Below are positions 42,024 to 51,139 of a DNA stretch of 64,000 bases, piece by piece. A program made the translations under genes and the position numbers. The DNA is from CAYOSF01 sp964406605. Lineage in GTDB: Bacteria; Chloroflexota; Dehalococcoidia; DSTF01; RBG-16-68-14. The stretch spans positions 1-64,000 of the forward strand of contig CAYOSF010000017.1 of NCBI GenBank assembly GCA_964406605.1. The letters are read 5' to 3'. The first letter of the stretch is position 1, and every line of letters starts with the position of its first letter. The notes below the pieces were generated by a model, which saw only the letters and a list, made by a program, of their open reading frames with translations, did not search any database and was not told where the DNA came from.

Positions 42024-42217
42024 CACGTTCGGCGGTAACCGCCTTCCCTACATCGTGAAGGGAGTATACCACTAGGGTTTTGGGCGCCGCTACTGGGTAG
42101 TGGGTTTCCCTGGTTGGCTCCTGCTACAATGGCGGCTACCAGTTCGTTTGGGTCTGTCGGCCTACTTGAACGCTTGCGCGTAGCTTGGTACGCCACGGAT
42201 GGACGGGAGGCTGCAAG

Positions 42218-42649
42218 ATGGCTATTCGCCTCATTAGTGCAATGCTCGTCACGGGAACACGTACCCGTGATGGCACTATGGTCATGCTCGAACCGCTTTT
42301 CGGCGTCGACGTACCTGCCGACCGCAGGGCTCCATTCGAAGCATCGGGGGCCGAACGTGGGCTGATTCGCTTTCCTGGCTACGAGATCGTCTTACTGTTG
42401 TGGGGCGGTATCCCTGGGCAGCGGTACCGTATCACTGGCGGGCTCGGCATCCCTGGCGAGAAGAGCGGAAAGGCCATTACCAGCGACCTTGTCTGGACAG
42501 ATAAGCCAGGCGCAAGAGTCAAGCTCACACTCAAAGGTGAGATTCAATTCGATAGGAGCGCCATATACGAATTCCGGTTCACAGTCAATGGTGAACCGCT
42601 GGGCGTGCTGCCCATGGTCATCAGGTGGGACGACGAAACGGAATTCTAG
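42218..42649 (+). CDS. Conserved hypothetical protein (DUF6941-like)
   Basis: 143 aa. ATG 42218 after GGGAGG. Beta-rich; the C-terminal part YEFRFTVNGEPLGVLPMVI and the early CAILV-type strand recall DUF6941 proteins, an uncharacterised family. Function unknown. Ends 27 bases before the neighbouring gene remnant. Confidence 0.5.
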   Translation: MAIRLISAMLVTGTRTRDGTMVMLEPLFGVDVPADRRAPFEASGAERGLIRFPGYEIVLLLWGGIPGQRYRITGGLGIPGEKSGKAITSDLVWTDKPGARVKLTLKGEIQFDRSAIYEFRFTVNGEPLGVLPMVIRWDDETEF

Positions 42650-42676
42650 TTCAGCGTCAAACATCAAACTGAGCCA

Positions 42677-42910
42677 CTACCCCGCCACGTTCACCTGTTG
42701 CTTCGCGATGTTCACTTGTACCGACGGCCCCAGGAGGCGCCGCACCTGCGCCAGCGTCTTGATCGCGCTGAGGTAGCGCCTGTGCGCTCGGTCCTGGCGT
42801 CGCTGGATGTAATCGCTCTGTTCGAGACTGACCGTCCCCTTACGGTTTCGTTCCGCGTAGGAGGCGTCAGCATGTTTGGCCTGCAACCAGCAGAGAGCGA
42901 CGCGGCTTGG
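42677..42910 (-). pseudogene. Gene remnant truncated at the right direct repeat
   Basis: Minus-strand frame ending RRYLSAIKTLAQVRRLL...NIAKQQVNVAG, which looks like a real short bacterial protein end. The upstream frame runs into the 93-bp repeat without a start, suggesting the insertion cut the gene. Confidence 0.45.
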
Positions 42911-42911
42911 C

Positions 42912-43004
42912 CGCAGCCGTTCTTGACCGGCCGGGAGGCGTCTCGTTACCATCGCTCTTGGTGGGCGATTAGCTCAGCTGGCTAGAGCGTCTGTTTTACA
43001 CACA
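42912..43004 (+). repeat. Right 93-bp direct repeat of the tRNA-Val element
   Basis: Partner of 39573-39665, 3339 bases apart. Here the sequence continues into a complete tRNA. Confidence 0.9.
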
Positions 43005-43039
43005 GGAGGTCGCAGGTTCGAGCCCTGCATCGCCCACCA
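42963..43039 (+). tRNA. tRNA-Val (anticodon UAC)
   Basis: Complete cloverleaf: acceptor GGGCGAT/ATCGCCC, D-arm GCTC...GAGC, anticodon stem TCTGT/ACAGG around TTTACAC (anticodon TAC), T-arm GCAGG-TTCGAGC-CCTGC. CCA is encoded (43037-43039). Confidence 0.97.
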
Positions 43040-43056
43040 GAAGCCCGAGAACAAAC

Positions 43057-43080
43057 AACGATGGCCCAGCGGCCATCGTT
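43057..43080 (+). terminator. Terminator after tRNA-Val
   Basis: AACGATGGCC / GGCCATCGTT with loop CAGC, perfect 10-bp stem 17 bases after the CCA. Confidence 0.8.
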
Positions 43081-43272
43081 CTCCCCGTTGGCCCTAGCCC
43101 GCCACGCGCTCTGTGCCCCCGGCGGCCTCACCGCACAGGCCGGGCCTCAGTGGCGCCTAACTCTCTGGCCCCCCAATCATCGTGGCGCGGGCTGGGCCGT
43201 TCCTATTCGGTTCGCGCGACCTTATGGCCGCACAAGCAGTCTGTCAATAGCGATCCCACCGCCATTTCCGGT

Positions 43273-43665
43273 CTAGACCAACCGCACCTTGAGACAAACA
43301 CGGTGCGATCCTCTCCACCGGTCCCTCAGTCCGTCTATCAGCCGGAAGACAGCGAACACGAAGCCCAGTTTCCGGCCCAACAGCATCTCAACGTGGCGCA
43401 CTGCGGCAGCTGAATCGTCCACTGAGGCCTCAGCGGCCATCCATTCGCCTGTTACCTCTCCAAACCTCTTGCACGGCGCGATGCTAACCCGCGGGTTGTT
43501 GCGAATCCGTTTGATCTTGCCCGAGTCACCGACAGTCCAGATACACAGCACATCGCCTTCCTGAGCAAACCAAACGGGGGTCTTCACACCGATGCCGTTC
43601 TTGCGAAACGTCTCAAGGCTCAAGAACTGCTGGTCTTTGAATTGCTCCAGATCCATCTTCTGCAT
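43273..43665 (-). CDS. PPOX-class FMN/F420-dependent oxidoreductase
   Basis: 130 aa from ATG 43665. KMDLEQFKDQQFLSLETFRK start and IKRIRNNPRVSIAPC match the split-barrel PPOX/F420 group that reduces or oxidises small molecules with FMN or F420. Cofactor not decided. Upstream frame is antisense to the tRNA fragment and not used. Confidence 0.75.
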   Translation of the reverse strand: MQKMDLEQFKDQQFLSLETFRKNGIGVKTPVWFAQEGDVLCIWTVGDSGKIKRIRNNPRVSIAPCKRFGEVTGEWMAAEASVDDSAAAVRHVEMLLGRKLGFVFAVFRLIDGLRDRWRGSHRVCLKVRLV

Positions 43666-43690
43666 TTTGTCCGGGATCTCCCATATCAAC

Positions 43691-43731
43691 CACACAGGAG
43701 GGCGCAGGTTCGCGTCCTGCATCCCCCACTA
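43691..43731 (+). repeat. Degenerate 3' tRNA-Val fragment 1
   Basis: 41 bases equal to the 3' half of the tRNA (from the anticodon stem to CCA position) with five substitutions. No 5' half adjoins. Confidence 0.75.
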
Positions 43732-43802
43732 CGACAGACTGCCAAGAACGTCGTGCGGACCTGGCACCTGGGGCCGGTGCGACACCCGCGTCGCTTGCGC
43801 GG

Positions 43803-44291
43803 TCAAGCGGGAGGGGTCTCGCTCGCGTCTAGAGCGACTGCCCCAGACTCAGCCTCCATCGCCTTCTTCAGGTTTGCGAATGACTCCGCGTATATCCTTT
43901 CCCAGCCCGGTTTCACCCACAGCCTGTCCATCAGGCTAGCCAGCAACGGGATTGGAGGCATGGAGTACTCGAGGACGAAGGTCAGCCTGGTCGCGCCGTT
44001 GGCCGGCGATAGCCTCCAAGTCTTTCTTGCCCAGCGACCCATCAGCTTCGCGTCGAACGCCCATCCTTGAGTGTTCGCCTCCCCAACGCCCCGCCACACC
44101 GCGTTCAACGGCAGGCCTCTGAACTTCACCTTCAACCCCAGTTCCGCCCCTTCTCCCACGGTCTTCTCGGTCAATGGCCATGCGTCTCGAATGTAAGTGG
44201 AGTACCGTGGGAAGTTGCGCCAATCGCTCGCGAAGGCATATACGTTCTCGATCGGAGCTTCAATCACGACGCTCGTCTCGACCTTCGTCAT
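43803..44291 (-). CDS. SRPBCC-fold (polyketide cyclase/ligand-binding) protein
   Basis: 162 aa. Starts VETSVVIEAPIENVYAFASDWRNFPRY, typical of the START/SRPBCC domain, and ends with the long helix. Binds a hydrophobic ligand; often a lipid carrier or cyclase-like. Lies between the two tRNA fragments. Confidence 0.8.
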   Translation of the reverse strand: MTKVETSVVIEAPIENVYAFASDWRNFPRYSTYIRDAWPLTEKTVGEGAELGLKVKFRGLPLNAVWRGVGEANTQGWAFDAKLMGRWARKTWRLSPANGATRLTFVLEYSMPPIPLLASLMDRLWVKPGWERIYAESFANLKKAMEAESGAVALDASETPPA

Positions 44292-44435
44292 GGCTGATCA
44301 CCTCCTGCTTGCCCAGAACCGATCAACGTGAGTATACCATCGCCCTCTAGTCGTTGATTCTTGAGATGATGACTTCCGCGCTTTCGCTGCGGGGGGTGAT
44401 TCTGATGCACAGCGCTCCGGCTGAGATGGTTTGCT

Positions 44436-44474
44436 CACGGGAGGTCGCAGGTTCGAGTCCCGCGTCGCCCACCA
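44436..44474 (+). repeat. Degenerate 3' tRNA-type fragment 2
   Basis: 39 bases GGAGGTCGCAGGTTCGAG... to CGCCCACCA; 18 bases identical to tRNA-Val, the T-stem differs. The acceptor half would pair with GGGCGAC, so it may derive from a related tRNA. Confidence 0.7.
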
Positions 44475-44519
44475 GTAGAAGATTGCCACCGCGATAGCTG
44501 CTGCGGTCGCCAGGTGTCC

Positions 44520-45416
44520 TCAGCTCTTGAGAGCCCCTGCCCGATAGGCCTCTCGTATCTCCCGATAGCCTATGAGGTGGATGCCCAGCCCCTCGATGTA
44601 GGCGCGCATGGAGCGGTCGCGGAACAGCTCGTAGTCTCTGACCCGCCCAGGCGCTTCGACGCCGAGGAACGAGACCTCTTCCGATGGCTTGGCCGGGTGG
44701 ATGAGGAAGTGGGTCACGCCTGGCCCCAGGCCGTCGAACAGGCTCTTGAAGTGAGCTTCCTTCTCCTCAATCGGATGGCCAAGCGTCTCGGTCGTGATCG
44801 CATCCAGGACGGGCAGACCCGACTCATCGATCTGCTCCGCGATAGGCTGCAGAGCGTCCCACAACCCGAGCATGCCTCTTTCCTCCAGCAGCTCCCGCGT
44901 CGGGCGGATGATGAATAGGGGAAGCCGGTATTCCACCGCCAGCCTGATGTAGGACTCGACGAATCCTGGGTACATCACCGTGCCCATGTGAGTGTCCAGG
45001 TGGGTGACGTCGATCCCCGCGGCCAGGGCCGCGTCGATCTGGGCGCGCATCTCGCGCGCCGCGTCTTCCGGCGAGACGTGGGCGGCCGCCTCTTCCGTCG
45101 AGGCCCACATGTACCCCTGCTCATCGTACAGCGTGGGAGCCTGCTCCCGGCCGCACATGGCGCGCCAGCGGTAGAGCGGGTACTCGCAGGTCAGCGTCAG
45201 ATGGACGCCCATGTCGATATCCTGGTGGCTCCGACAGTAGTCCGCCGTCTCAAGGAACCAGGGACAGGGAACGAGAACAGAGCCGCAAGTGATGCTGCCG
45301 CCCTCCATCGCTTCGAAGGCCGCCTGGTTGGCGGCGTGCGTCACGCCCACGTCGTCGGCGTGAACGATCAGGACGCGGTCGTCGGCGCGATAGCCGAGGC
45401 GCTCGGCCATGTTCAT
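44520..45416 (-). CDS. YdjC/ChbG-like carbohydrate deacetylase
   Basis: 298 aa. LIVHADDVGVTHAAN holds the metal Asp-Asp; MGVHLTLTCEYPLYRWRA and THLDTHMGTVMYPGF supply the histidines. Family members deacetylate chito-oligosaccharides or related sugars. ATG 45416 has AGGAGG 8 bases upstream. Divergent from the next gene. Confidence 0.88.
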   Translation of the reverse strand: MNMAERLGYRADDRVLIVHADDVGVTHAANQAAFEAMEGGSITCGSVLVPCPWFLETADYCRSHQDIDMGVHLTLTCEYPLYRWRAMCGREQAPTLYDEQGYMWASTEEAAAHVSPEDAAREMRAQIDAALAAGIDVTHLDTHMGTVMYPGFVESYIRLAVEYRLPLFIIRPTRELLEERGMLGLWDALQPIAEQIDESGLPVLDAITTETLGHPIEEKEAHFKSLFDGLGPGVTHFLIHPAKPSEEVSFLGVEAPGRVRDYELFRDRSMRAYIEGLGIHLIGYREIREAYRAGALKS

Positions 45417-45600
45417 GCTGCGCACCTCCTCCTAGGCCACCGTCGGCGTACTGGAAGCTGCCCGCCACATGAATGCTGCCATTCGCCATGTTAGTCGGAT
45501 CACGGCGCTGGCTCCAGGCGGAACCGCCCCGTTGTGCGCGAGGTGGTATCCTCTTTGAGGTAAAGCGGCCCGGAGCGACTACAGGATGAAGGAGGCCAAC

Positions 45601-46782
45601 ATGACCACGACGGTCACCATCAACGGCACGTGCGATTCCCGCCTTGAGGGCGTGAGCGCTGCCTTCGCCGAGAACTTCGCAAGCCGTGGTGACGTGGGGG
45701 CCGCCGTGGCGGTCATGGTCGACGGCGAGATGAAGCTCGATCTGTGGGCGGGCCACGCCGACAAGGCCCACAGCCGGCCCTGGGAGCGTGATACCATCGT
45801 GAACCTCTACTCTACGACGAAAGGGATGGTGTCGATCTGCGTTCACCGCCTCGTCGATCAAGGCCTCCTGGATCTCGACGCGCCGGTCGCGGAATACTGG
45901 CCGGAGTTCGCCCAGGCAGGTAAGGAAGAGCTGCCTGTCCGCTACCTGCTCAGCCATCGCGCGGGGCTGCCTGCGTTGAGGGAGATGCTGCCCTCGGGCT
46001 CGGTTCTCGACTGGGACACGATGACGGCGGCGCTGGCGGCTGAGGAACCCTGGTGGGAACCCGGCACGAAGCATGGATACCACGCCGTCACGTTCGGATG
46101 GCTCGTTGGCGAGGTGGTGCGGCGCGTCAGCGGCAGGAGCGTGGGCACGTACTTTCGGGAGGAGGTGGCGGAGCCACTCGGCCTCGATTTCCATATCGGG
46201 ATGGGCCCCGAGCACGACTCGCGGACTGCGGAGATCAACCAAGCGCCTCCGCCTCCGCCCGGCGAGGAGTACCAGTTCTTCGCCGAGGTGATGAGCGACC
46301 CGAGCTCCATGGCATTCAAGGCGTACGTGCTCTCGGCGGACGAGTTCGACCTCGATCGGGTGAACACGCGGGAATGGCGTGCCGCGGAGATGCCGGCGAT
46401 CAACGGGCACGGCAACGCGCGCGCCCTGGCACGGGCCTACGGCGCGCTGGCAAGGGGCGGAGAGCTCGACGGAGTGCGCGTGCTCAGTCAGGAGGCCATC
46501 GAGAACGCCACCGTCGAGCAGGCCAGCGGCATCGACGTGGTGGCGATGGCGCCTTCGCGCTTCGCACTGGGCTTCTGCCTTACGATGCCCGAGGTGCCGT
46601 TCGGGCCGAACCCCCGATCGTTCGGACATGCCGGCATGGGTGGGTCGCTCAGTTTTGCCGATCCCGACGCCAAGGTCGGCTTCGGCTATGCGATGAACCA
46701 GATGCTCATGTCCACCACGCCGGACGAGATGTCCGATCCTCGCTGGGCGCCGATGATCGATGCGCTCTACGCCGCGCTCTAG
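45601..46782 (+). CDS. Serine beta-lactamase-fold hydrolase
   Basis: 393 aa, no signal peptide. ATG 45601 after AAGGAGG. S-x-x-K is STTK (YSTTKGMV), the tyrosine motif is GYHAVTFGW and the third box FGHAGMGGS. Contains a proline run (PPPPPPGEE). EstB-like esterase is the closest description; third member of this fold within 11 kb. Confidence 0.85.
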   Translation: MTTTVTINGTCDSRLEGVSAAFAENFASRGDVGAAVAVMVDGEMKLDLWAGHADKAHSRPWERDTIVNLYSTTKGMVSICVHRLVDQGLLDLDAPVAEYWPEFAQAGKEELPVRYLLSHRAGLPALREMLPSGSVLDWDTMTAALAAEEPWWEPGTKHGYHAVTFGWLVGEVVRRVSGRSVGTYFREEVAEPLGLDFHIGMGPEHDSRTAEINQAPPPPPGEEYQFFAEVMSDPSSMAFKAYVLSADEFDLDRVNTREWRAAEMPAINGHGNARALARAYGALARGGELDGVRVLSQEAIENATVEQASGIDVVAMAPSRFALGFCLTMPEVPFGPNPRSFGHAGMGGSLSFADPDAKVGFGYAMNQMLMSTTPDEMSDPRWAPMIDALYAAL

Positions 46783-46868
46783 ACTTGCCGGTCACTTTCG
46801 CTCCAGGACGGCGGTACGGCACGGCATCCGGGTCTTGTGCCTGGTCAACTGCTAGGCATCGTTGGTGC

Positions 46869-46886
46869 TGCCTGGACGGCCAGGCA
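46869..46886 (+). terminator. Hairpin after the hydrolase gene
   Basis: TGCCTGG / CCAGGCA with loop ACGG, 87 bases after the stop. Weak T-tract. Confidence 0.5.
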
Positions 46887-46984
46887 CGACTCGCTCCAGG
46901 CGCTGGCTTGGCGCCCCGACGCCCAGTGCCTGTCCGCAGCATTGCGTATGCTAGAATCGCTCCTATACGTCAAGGAGGACGCCG

Positions 46985-49438
46985 TTGCTCAGCCCCTACC
47001 GGGTTCTCGATCTGACAGACGACAGCGGGGAGCTGGCCGCCATGTTGTTGGGCGACCTGGGCGCCGACGTGATAAAGATCGAGCCGCCCGAGGGTTCGCC
47101 CAGCCGCCGGCTCCCGCCGTTTCTGGATGGCGCGCCCGAACCGGAGCGCAGCCTGCATTTCTATGCCTTCAACCGGAACAAGCGGGGGATCACTCTCGAC
47201 CTAAGGTCAGAGGCAGGGCGCAGCGCGCTGCTGACGCTGGTTAGGGATGCCGACTTCCTCATCGAGTCCGGCCGGCCGGGGGAAATGGAGGAGCTGGGCC
47301 TCGGCTTCGATGCTCTGCGTCAGGTCAATCCTCGCCTGGTATTCGTTTCCATATCGGCGTTTGGGCAGGACGGGCCGTTCGCCGGCTTTGCCGCCAGCGA
47401 CCTGACGCTCGCGGCCATGGGCGGCCCCATGAGTGTACAGGGCGATCCCGCGCGGCCACCCGTTCGAGTCTCGGTGCCGCAAGTGTGGCTCCACGCGTCC
47501 GCGGAGGCCGCAGTGGCCGCGCTGACGGCGCACGCCCGGATGTTGCGCACCGGTGAAGCGCAGTTCGTGGATGTCTCCGCACAGGCGGCCATGGTCTGGA
47601 CGATGCTGAACGCGATGGTCGCGTACGGAATTCAGGGTTTCGATTTCGAGCGCGGGGGTTCCGACCTCCAGCTCGGCATCATCACCCTGCCCCTGGTGTA
47701 CGAGTGCGCGGACGGTCACGTGGTAATCATGCCCAACACCGACACCCTGGTCAGGGTGATTCCGCGCATGGTGGACGACGGCGTGGTGCCCGAGGAGTGG
47801 CTGGAGAACGAGAACTGGGCGACCTACGATACCCGGCTCATACAGCGGGAGCCGCTGGTCTACGACTTCGAAACTGTGGTGAACGCTCTCAGGAACTATC
47901 TGCGACTACACAGCAAGCAGGCGCTGTTCGAGTACGGTCTCAAAGAGGGCATCGTCATCGCGCCTGTGGCCACGACGCAAGACATTGCGCAACTCCGCCA
48001 CCTCAAGGAGCGCGAGTACTGGCTGACGGCGCCGCTGCCTGACGGCCGGAAGGTGGATGTGCCGGGCGTCTTTGCGCGGCTCAGCGCGACACCGACGGAG
48101 GTGCGGCGCTGGCCGCCCAAGCTGGGCGAGCACAACGACGAGGTGTTGGGCAGCGGGCCGGGTCGTGCGTCCGAACAGGATGTCGCTGCCCCGGAAGAAC
48201 CCGCCCGCACCACCGGACGCACGACGGGCGACCTGCCGTTTGAGGGGCTGAAGGTCGCGGATTTCTCCTGGATCGTCGTAGGGCCCACGGCAGCCAAGCA
48301 CCTCGCGGACCACGGGGCGACGGTAGTTCGGGTGGAGTCTGAGAACCCGCCTGACCGGATTCGCGTCGCCGCCCCCTTCAAGGACGCCCAGCCCGGTCCC
48401 AACCGCTCCCAGTTCTTCGGCGGCTTCAACACCTCCAAGTACAGCCTCACGCTCAACCTGAAGAACCCGGCAGGAGTGGACGTGGCGAGACGCCTCATCT
48501 CCTGGGCGGACGTCTACATCGAGAGCTTCACTCCCGGCACGGTCGACGGTCTCGGTATCGGCTATGAGACCGCGCGTTCTCTCAACCCATCGGTGATCAT
48601 GGCGAGCACCTCTCTGATGGGCCAGACCGGCCCCGCCAGATCTGTCGCGGGCTTCGGGTATCACGCGGGCGCGATCGCCGGTTTCTATGAGGTGACGGGT
48701 TGGCCGGACGCGCCACCGGACGGTCCCTGGTTTGCCTACACGGACACCATCGCTCCGCGCGTGCTGGCGAGCACGCTGATGGCAGCCCTGGATCATCGAC
48801 GGAGAACCGGACAGGGTCAATACATCGATGCCTGTCAGTTGGAGATGTCGCTGCACTTCCTGGCTCCCCAGATCATCGACTTCAACGTCAGCGGAAGGAC
48901 GGTGACCCGGGCCGGCAACCATTCGGACACGATGGCGCCGCACGCCGCCTATCCCTGCAGCGGCGAGGACCGGTGGTGCGCTATCGCCGTTCAGTGCGAC
49001 GCCCAGTGGGAGGACCTGCGGGAGGCCATCGGCGATCCGGACTGGGCCCGGGATCCGAAGTACGACACAGCGGCAGGCCGACTGCAACACCAGGAGGAGC
49101 TCGACCCGCACATCAGCGAGTGGACGAGAGGCCGTTCCGCTGAGGAGGTCATGCGTCTGCTGCAGTCGGCAGGCGTTCCGGCCGGGGTGGTTCAGCGGAG
49201 CAGCGACCTACTCCGCGACGCCCAACTGGCCCATCGTCGCTTCTTCCGATACCTCGACCATCCCGAGATGGGCAACATACCGTACAGTGGACACCAGTTC
49301 CGCATTCGCGGCTACGACAGCGGACCTCGCTTCCCAGCGCCCCTCCTGGGCCAGCACAACGAATTCGTTCTGCGCGACATCCTGGGAATGACGGACGAGG
49401 AGATCACGGAGGCGCTGGCGGCCGGAGGCATCGCGTAG
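46985..49438 (+). CDS. Double-domain class III (CaiB/BaiF) CoA-transferase
   Basis: 817 aa, twice a normal CaiB. TTG 46985 with AAGGAGG. Domain 1 (about 1-390) has RVLDLTDDSGELAAMLLGDLGADVIKIEPPEG in segments and the likely acyl-Asp at QFVDVSAQAA. Domain 2 (about 418-817) repeats the same landmarks: ADHGATVVRVESENPPD, GQYIDACQLEMSL and GVPAGVVQRSSDLL. Fusions of two domains, possibly forming one active interlocked dimer, are known in Chloroflexota. Transfers CoA between organic acids. Confidence 0.88.
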   Translation: MLSPYRVLDLTDDSGELAAMLLGDLGADVIKIEPPEGSPSRRLPPFLDGAPEPERSLHFYAFNRNKRGITLDLRSEAGRSALLTLVRDADFLIESGRPGEMEELGLGFDALRQVNPRLVFVSISAFGQDGPFAGFAASDLTLAAMGGPMSVQGDPARPPVRVSVPQVWLHASAEAAVAALTAHARMLRTGEAQFVDVSAQAAMVWTMLNAMVAYGIQGFDFERGGSDLQLGIITLPLVYECADGHVVIMPNTDTLVRVIPRMVDDGVVPEEWLENENWATYDTRLIQREPLVYDFETVVNALRNYLRLHSKQALFEYGLKEGIVIAPVATTQDIAQLRHLKEREYWLTAPLPDGRKVDVPGVFARLSATPTEVRRWPPKLGEHNDEVLGSGPGRASEQDVAAPEEPARTTGRTTGDLPFEGLKVADFSWIVVGPTAAKHLADHGATVVRVESENPPDRIRVAAPFKDAQPGPNRSQFFGGFNTSKYSLTLNLKNPAGVDVARRLISWADVYIESFTPGTVDGLGIGYETARSLNPSVIMASTSLMGQTGPARSVAGFGYHAGAIAGFYEVTGWPDAPPDGPWFAYTDTIAPRVLASTLMAALDHRRRTGQGQYIDACQLEMSLHFLAPQIIDFNVSGRTVTRAGNHSDTMAPHAAYPCSGEDRWCAIAVQCDAQWEDLREAIGDPDWARDPKYDTAAGRLQHQEELDPHISEWTRGRSAEEVMRLLQSAGVPAGVVQRSSDLLRDAQLAHRRFFRYLDHPEMGNIPYSGHQFRIRGYDSGPRFPAPLLGQHNEFVLRDILGMTDEEITEALAAGGIA

Positions 49439-49458
49439 TTTCGCGCCAGGGCATGCGC

Positions 49459-49486
49459 ACGGCGGCGGTGGCCGTCCCGCCGCCGT
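49459..49486. terminator. Convergent terminator hairpin
   Basis: ACGGCGGCGG / CCGCCGCCGT with an 8-base loop, between convergent genes. Confidence 0.7.
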
Positions 49487-49505
49487 CAGGACCGGACGCA
49501 AGGCG

Positions 49506-51035
49506 TCAGGAGGCGGCCTCAATCACGGCGCTGGAGGCTGCGATACCGCCCACCATGGCTCCCGCTATCCCGTGTCCGAACTGAGTGTTGGCCCCGGCCA
49601 GATACAGGCCCGGGATCTCCGTCTGGACCGGCAGCCGGTGCTGCCCGGACTGGTCGGGCGTGTGCTCGAAGCCGTAGCTCGTGCCACCGGTCGACAGCGT
49701 GAAGCGTTCCTGCGTCAGCGGCGTGGCGGACTCGCACCAGTAGATCTTCTTCAGCAGGCCCGGCATCATCTCCTCGGTGGTCTGGAGGACGCGTTCCTCC
49801 AGCAGGCGCTTGGCGACGGTGTACGGCGTCGTGTGGCGGTAGCGGCCGCCCGACCCTGGCCCCTTCTCGGTGCCCCATGAGGTCAAGGAGGCGGGCGCCA
49901 GCGTCATGATCTGAAGATTCGTGTAGCCCTCAGGTGCGAGGTTTCTGCTGTCCGGGTCCTTGAGCGAGGCGATGGTGGCGAACGCCGCGGGCTTCTCGGG
50001 GACCTCGCCGGCGTAGCACGCGGCGTACTGCTCTTCGTGGTCGTACGTGGGGAACATCATGTAGTTGCTGTTGCGCAGGCCCAGGTCGCGCGGGTCCACC
50101 TCGAGCGCCAGGTAGATGATGAACATGGGCAGCGCCATCCGGTAGGCGCGCAGGCGCTCCGCGAGAGCCGGGCTGAGGTGCTCCTCGCCGACCATCTCGA
50201 GCAGCGTGCGCTTGGCGTCGGCGTTGGACAAGACGAACTTCGAGCGGAAGACCTCGCCGCTCTTTGCCAGCTCCACCCCGACCGCTCGACCGTTCTCCAC
50301 CAGGATGCGCTTCACCCGCGAACGAAGCCTGAGCTCACCGCCGCTCTCCTCCAGAGCCGAAACGAGCGCCCCAACGAGAGCGCGACCGCCTCCCCGCACG
50401 TAGTAACCGCCGTCTTTCAGGTAGTGGCCGAGGATACCTGCGTGGATGGTCGCCGCCGCGCGCGAAGGCGGCGCGCCGTATGTTCCCGCCTCAGCGCTCA
50501 CGACGCTGCGCAGCCTGAGACTGCACTCGAAGCTGTCAAACACTTCTCCCAGCGTCCAGTCGGCCGCTGGCTTGCCCAGGCGCCGTTCCAGGGACTCGAC
50601 TTCGGCCGCCGGGCCGCCCGTCAGGCCTCTCAGCACGCGCAGTAGCCGCTCGATGGCTCGGGCCTCCTGTGGGAACGTCTCCTTCAGCCGGCCCTCGTAG
50701 TTCTCCCAGCCCACCGGGACCCGAAACTCAAGGTCTGGATAGATGAGGGTGTCGAAGCCGTCCCGGTCCATGGGTAGGAATTCCAGCTTGCCGGCGAGGC
50801 CCAGCCGTTCCATCGCCATCGGGAAGAGCCCGCCGGGCCCGCAGTCGCCGATGTAGTGGAGTCCGACGTCGAAGTCAAACATCTTCTTGCGGCGGAAGGT
50901 CTGCGCGTTCCCGCCCGGAGCGAAGTGATGCTCTAGAACGAGCGTCTTGAGTCCGGCGCGCGACATGAGGAGCGCGGAGGTCAGGCCTCCCATGCCGGAG
51001 CCGATGACGATCACGTCGTAGGGTTGCTGATTCAT
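49506..51035 (-). CDS. FAD-dependent oxidoreductase of the phytoene desaturase / retinol saturase type
   Basis: 509 aa. VIVIGSGMGGLTSALLMSRAG dinucleotide motif (as segments), LEHHFAPGGNAQTFRR, and the C-terminal GLYLAGANTQFGHGIAGAMVGG of the carotenoid desaturase/isomerase group. Substrate not decided; could act on isoprenoids or other polyenes. Confidence 0.85.
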   Translation of the reverse strand: MNQQPYDVIVIGSGMGGLTSALLMSRAGLKTLVLEHHFAPGGNAQTFRRKKMFDFDVGLHYIGDCGPGGLFPMAMERLGLAGKLEFLPMDRDGFDTLIYPDLEFRVPVGWENYEGRLKETFPQEARAIERLLRVLRGLTGGPAAEVESLERRLGKPAADWTLGEVFDSFECSLRLRSVVSAEAGTYGAPPSRAAATIHAGILGHYLKDGGYYVRGGGRALVGALVSALEESGGELRLRSRVKRILVENGRAVGVELAKSGEVFRSKFVLSNADAKRTLLEMVGEEHLSPALAERLRAYRMALPMFIIYLALEVDPRDLGLRNSNYMMFPTYDHEEQYAACYAGEVPEKPAAFATIASLKDPDSRNLAPEGYTNLQIMTLAPASLTSWGTEKGPGSGGRYRHTTPYTVAKRLLEERVLQTTEEMMPGLLKKIYWCESATPLTQERFTLSTGGTSYGFEHTPDQSGQHRLPVQTEIPGLYLAGANTQFGHGIAGAMVGGIAASSAVIEAAS

Positions 51036-51139
51036 GCAATGTCCTCCCCTGCGCTGCCGCTGTCGCCGGCAGACGCGCGCTACTCACGATGGTACCAAGA
51101 ACGCTCCGCCTCATCCTCCGTCCGCCCACGGTCCGGTTA

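Noticed and set aside
39573..43004. Composite transposon between the direct repeats
   Set aside because: No transposase and no terminal inverted repeats; the repeats carry tRNA sequence instead.
44298..44489. 63-aa minus-strand ORF over the second tRNA fragment
   Set aside because: Its start is the reverse complement of tRNA 3'-end sequence, a known source of false ORFs.
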